This document shows, piece after piece, positions 29,811-32,552 of a stretch of DNA of 32,552 nt. The translations under genes were made by a program, and so were the position numbers. This DNA is from an uncultured Sphingomonadaceae bacterium (GTDB taxonomy: Bacteria > Pseudomonadota > Alphaproteobacteria > Sphingomonadales > Sphingomonadaceae), in the NCBI GenBank assembly GCA_902806235.1, contig CADCVW010000007.1, positions 1 through 32,552 on the forward strand, read 5' to 3'. The notes beneath the pieces were generated by a model. The model saw only the letters and a program-made list of their open reading frames with translations, searched no databases and was not told the origin of the DNA. The first letter of the stretch is position 1, and every line of letters starts with the position of its first letter.

Positions 29811-31004
29811 GTGGCGAGCGAGGCGGTGGAATTGGCGGGGGGACCCGCGTCGCGGGGGGCTCCGCCTACCGCGCTCGCGCCCGACCGCCCCGGCGCGCCG
29901 GACAGGTACCGGCCGCCGCGGCTGGGCCTCCGCGGCCAGCCGTTCTTCGAGGACAAGAACCGCGCCTTCTGGCTGCTCCAGTCGGCGGGCTGGACCGGGT
30001 ACTTCGTGCTCCGCTCGGTCGGCAACATCGCCAACCAGGTGTCGGCGGTGTTCGTGATCCACACCGCGCTCCTCACCGCCGCCGGCTATTCGCTGACACT
30101 GCTGATGGCCGCCGTGTACCGCAAGCTGCTGCGGCTCCGCCCGCTGGTGACGTGGAGCGCGACCGCCGCCGTGGTGCTGGTCGCCGCCGCGCTCTACTCC
30201 GCGATTGAGACGTGGAGTTGGGCCACCTTCCTCCGCCCAGGCGCGCAACCGGACAGCGCGGAATATCTGGGCGCCATCCTGCTCGGCTTCATCCTGCTCA
30301 CTGCCTGGACCGGGCTCTACTACGGCGTGAACTACTACCTGCTGCTCGAGGAGCAGGTCGACCAGATGGTGCGGCTGGAAAGCCAGGCGAGCGCGGCGCA
30401 GCTCGCCATGTTGCGCTACCAGCTCAACCCGCATTTCCTGTTCAACACGCTGAACTCGATATCGACGTTGGTGCTGCTGAAGCAGACGGATCGGGCGAAC
30501 GCGATGCTGTCGCGCTTGTCGTCCTTCCTCCGCTACACTCTCGTTAACGAGCCCACCGCCCAGGTGACGCTGGCTCAGGAGATGGAAACGCTAAAGCTCT
30601 ACCTCGAAATCGAGAAGATGCGTTTCGAGGCGCGCCTGCGCCCCCACTTCTTCCTCGATCCCGCCGCGGCCAAGGCGCGGCTACCCTCGCTCCTCCTCCA
30701 GCCGCTGGTGGAGAACGCGATCAAATACGCCGTCACGCCACAGGAGGAGGGCGCCGACATCCGCATCGACGCGCGGCGCGACGGGTCGCGGGTCGAGATC
30801 TCGGTCGCCGACACCGGCCCGGGTCCGACCGCCGACGTGGGGCGCCGCGCGGTGACCTCCACCGGCGTCGGGCTGCAGAACATCCGTGACCGGCTGACCC
30901 AGGCCTTCGGCCCCGACGCGCGTTTCGACGTGGGGAGCAACGCCGACGGCGGCTTCACCGTCACCATCGCCATCCCCTTCCAAGCATCAGAAGCAAAAGG
31001 CTGA
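29811..31004 (+). CDS. LytS/YehU-type sensor histidine kinase
   Basis: This 397-residue sensor kinase has four hydrophobic segments (about residues 50-190) followed by the His_kinase domain of the LytS/YehU family. The phospho-accepting His208 is in QLNPHFLFNTLNS. The N-box is PLVENAIKYAV, and the glycine-rich ATP lid segments are ADTGPGP and GVGLQNIRDRL. The first 45 residues are proline/arginine-rich and unconserved, so the start is uncertain: the GTG at 29811 (good ribosome binding site) or the TTG at 29721. The response regulator gene begins 3 nt after its stop, so the two form a two-component pair. The signal sensed is unknown; no PAS or GAF domain is seen. Confidence 0.9.
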   Translation: MASEAVELAGGPASRGAPPTALAPDRPGAPDRYRPPRLGLRGQPFFEDKNRAFWLLQSAGWTGYFVLRSVGNIANQVSAVFVIHTALLTAAGYSLTLLMAAVYRKLLRLRPLVTWSATAAVVLVAAALYSAIETWSWATFLRPGAQPDSAEYLGAILLGFILLTAWTGLYYGVNYYLLLEEQVDQMVRLESQASAAQLAMLRYQLNPHFLFNTLNSISTLVLLKQTDRANAMLSRLSSFLRYTLVNEPTAQVTLAQEMETLKLYLEIEKMRFEARLRPHFFLDPAAAKARLPSLLLQPLVENAIKYAVTPQEEGADIRIDARRDGSRVEISVADTGPGPTADVGRRAVTSTGVGLQNIRDRLTQAFGPDARFDVGSNADGGFTVTIAIPFQASEAKG

Positions 31005-31007
31005 ACC

Positions 31008-31811
31008 ATGGCCATCCGCACCCTCCTCGTCGACGACGAGCCCCTGGCGATCCAGGGGCTGCAACTGCGGCTCGAGCCGTTCGACGACGTGGAAATCATC
31101 GAAACCTGCACCAACGGGCGCGAGGCAATCCGTGCGATCAAGACGCAGAAGCCCGACCTGGTATTCCTCGACATCCAGATGCCCGGCTTCGACGGCTTCT
31201 CCGTCGTGCAAGGCTGCATGGAGGTCGAGCCGCCCTTGTTCGTCTTCGTCACCGCCTTTTCCGAGCACGCGCTGCGCGCGTTCGAGGCGGACGCAGTGGA
31301 TTACTTGATGAAGCCGGTGGAAGAGACCCGCCTTGCCGACACGCTCGACCGCGTACGCCTCCGGCTTACCGAGAAGCAGTCGCGCGGCGAGGCCGAGCGG
31401 TTGAAGGAGACCTTGGCCGAGGTCGCGCCGGAGGCGGCGGAAGGTTTCAGCGAAGCAGGGAGCGACGCGCCCGCGTCCAACCGCTTCGAGAAGCTCATCA
31501 ACATCAAGGACCGCGGCCAGATCTTCCGCGTCGACGTGGACAGCATCGAGCGGATCGACGCGGCGGGCGACTACATGTGCATCTACACCGGCGGCGACAC
31601 GATGATCCTGCGCGAAACGATGAAGGACTTGGAGAAGCGGCTCGACCCCCGCCGCTTCCAGCGCGTCCACCGCTCCACCATCGTCAACCTCGACCTCGTC
31701 AAGCAGGTCAAGCCGCACACCAACGGCGAATGCTTCCTGGTGCTGAACAGCGGCGCGCAGGTGAAGGTGAGCCGGAGCTACCGCGAGGTGGTCGCGCGCT
31801 TCGTCCACTGA
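31008..31811 (+). CDS. LytTR-family response regulator
   Basis: This 267-residue DNA-binding regulator has a receiver domain (1-120) with acidic Asp9-Asp10, phospho-acceptor Asp55 (VFLDIQMPG), switch Thr (FVFVTAF) and Lys (YLMKPVEE). A charged linker of about 40 residues follows, then a LytTR domain (about 162-265: INIKDRGQIFRVDVDSIERIDAAGDYM, FQRVHRSTIVNLDLV, VKVSRSYR). LytTR regulators of the AlgR/LytR group commonly control exopolysaccharide, autolysis or virulence genes. It is paired with the LytS-type kinase just upstream. Targets are not evident. Its last 34 bp overlap the end of the convergent ABC permease gene. Confidence 0.93.
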   Translation: MAIRTLLVDDEPLAIQGLQLRLEPFDDVEIIETCTNGREAIRAIKTQKPDLVFLDIQMPGFDGFSVVQGCMEVEPPLFVFVTAFSEHALRAFEADAVDYLMKPVEETRLADTLDRVRLRLTEKQSRGEAERLKETLAEVAPEAAEGFSEAGSDAPASNRFEKLINIKDRGQIFRVDVDSIERIDAAGDYMCIYTGGDTMILRETMKDLEKRLDPRRFQRVHRSTIVNLDLVKQVKPHTNGECFLVLNSGAQVKVSRSYREVVARFVH

Positions 31812-32552
31812 GGCAGGCGCAGGCTGCCCGCCGGCCCCGCCCCGAGCACGCCGCGGCGGAAGCGCCGCGCCGCCCAGCGGATGGTGAGCACCACCCACAG
31901 CGCCTGCCAGCCGATCAGGAGCAGGTGCGGCCACAGCTCCGGCCGCTCCGCCGCGCGGGCGATGCCCGCCATCGGCGACGACCAGGGGAAGGCGGCAGCG
32001 GCCAGGCCCACCGGGTCGTTCGCCTGGCCGACGGCGGCGGAGGCGAAGCCGAACAGCACTAGCTGGACCATGGTCACCGGCATGGAGATGGTCTGCACCT
32101 CGCGCACCGTCGCCGCCTGCCCGCCGATGGAGAGGAAGATCGCGCCGAGCAGCAGGTAATTCGCCGTGTAGTAGGTGAAGAGCAGGAGGAGGAACGCCGG
32201 CCAGCCTGCCGCGGGCGCGGCGGTGGCGAGGAGGTCGGGAGCGAAGGCGGCGAGCGCGATGCCCCCGATGCCGCCCCAGATTGCGATGCCGACGAGCGAC
32301 ATGGCGAGCATGGCGAGGAGCTTGCCGAGGAAGATTGCGTCCACCGGCACCGCGGCGGCGAGCACCTCGATCACCTTGCTCCCCTTCTCCTCCACCAGGT
32401 TGGACAGCAGCATGCCGGCGAGCAGCAGGGTGAGCACGAAGATCGCCATCTGCCCCGCCTGCGCCGCCCCGCCGCGCTTGGCGGCGGCCTCGCCGGCCGA
32501 GGCCGCGGCGCGCAGCGGGTGGAGCAGCAGCGGCGGCGGGGCGGCGGCGCGC
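31778..32552 (-). CDS. ABC-2 type transporter permease, cut by the window edge
   Basis: The C-terminal 257 residues of a membrane permease are visible; the frame is open through 32552, so the start lies beyond the window. Seen: the conserved cytosolic stretch LVEEKGSKVIEVLAAAVPVDAIFLGKLLAM, typical of NatB/YhaP-like ABC-2 permeases, then about five hydrophobic helices and a basic tail. Such proteins pair with an ATPase to export sodium, drugs or polymers. The ATPase would be expected upstream on the minus strand, outside this window. The stop (TAG at 31778-31780) lies inside the end of the response regulator gene, giving a tail-to-tail overlap of 34 bp. The substrate is unknown. Confidence 0.85.
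   Translation of the reverse strand, partial: RAAAPPPLLLHPLRAAASAGEAAAKRGGAAQAGQMAIFVLTLLLAGMLLSNLVEEKGSKVIEVLAAAVPVDAIFLGKLLAMLAMSLVGIAIWGGIGGIALAAFAPDLLATAAPAAGWPAFLLLLFTYYTANYLLLGAIFLSIGGQAATVREVQTISMPVTMVQLVLFGFASAAVGQANDPVGLAAAAFPWSSPMAGIARAAERPELWPHLLLIGWQALWVVLTIRWAARRFRRGVLGAGPAGSLRLPQWTKRATTSR

Overview
The window is high-GC (mostly about 70% by eye) and reads as a sphingomonad-type alphaproteobacterium. Evidence: two secreted proteins ending in the PEPxxWA-CTERM sorting motif favoured by that group, a TonB-dependent receptor, a hemerythrin/PRC-barrel protein, a LytS/LytTR pair beside a GGDEF-EAL protein, and repeated 4-bp stop/start overlaps. This assignment is an inference from gene content. 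No tRNA, rRNA, CRISPR array, intact insertion sequence or phage gene was recognised.

Layout. (1) 1-3359: a compositionally different segment. It has an AT-richer PEPxxWA-CTERM gene with a nidogen-like ectodomain, then, 27 bp on, a TIR-transmembrane-TPR protein, then a gene-free gap. (2) 3360-9361, minus: glutamate synthase in the order gltD-gltB with a GTGA overlap; a perfect hairpin lies in the last codons of gltB. (3) 9362-10078: a decayed stretch with a truncated FixJ-type response regulator and an unrecognised reading frame. (4) 10075-12326, minus: acyl-CoA ligase and a crotonase lacking the classical catalytic glutamates, ATGA-coupled. (5) 12470-14990, minus: FAD-dependent oxidoreductase, minimal RNase H-fold protein and RluE pseudouridine synthase, chained by 4-bp overlaps. 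(6) 15178-16260, plus: zinc alcohol dehydrogenase. (7) 16261-17292: AT-rich leader and a PEPxxWA-CTERM gene broken by two frameshifts. (8) 17327-19396, minus: TonB-dependent receptor, divergent from (9) 19527-20606, plus: HHE-TM-PRC-barrel protein with a strong terminator. (10) 20644-24813, minus: hmgA, a decadienoyl-CoA-reductase-like SDR and acs, forming an aromatic-degradation/acetyl-CoA run. (11) 24852-25178: long inverted repeat and an orphan antitoxin-like gene. (12) 25373-31811, plus: M1 aminopeptidase lipoprotein, GGDEF-EAL protein, LytS-type kinase and LytTR regulator. (13) 31778-end, minus: ABC-2 permease cut by the window edge.

How the genes fit together. The bulk is housekeeping metabolism: nitrogen assimilation by GltBD, tyrosine/homogentisate breakdown feeding acetoacetate, acyl-CoA activation, and acetate activation. 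Signalling genes sit at the right end. The best candidates for undescribed biology are the low-GC nidogen-like/TIR-TPR pair, the HHE-TM-PRC fusion, the coupled oxidoreductase/RNase H/RluE trio, and the c-di-GMP protein abutting a LytS/LytTR system.
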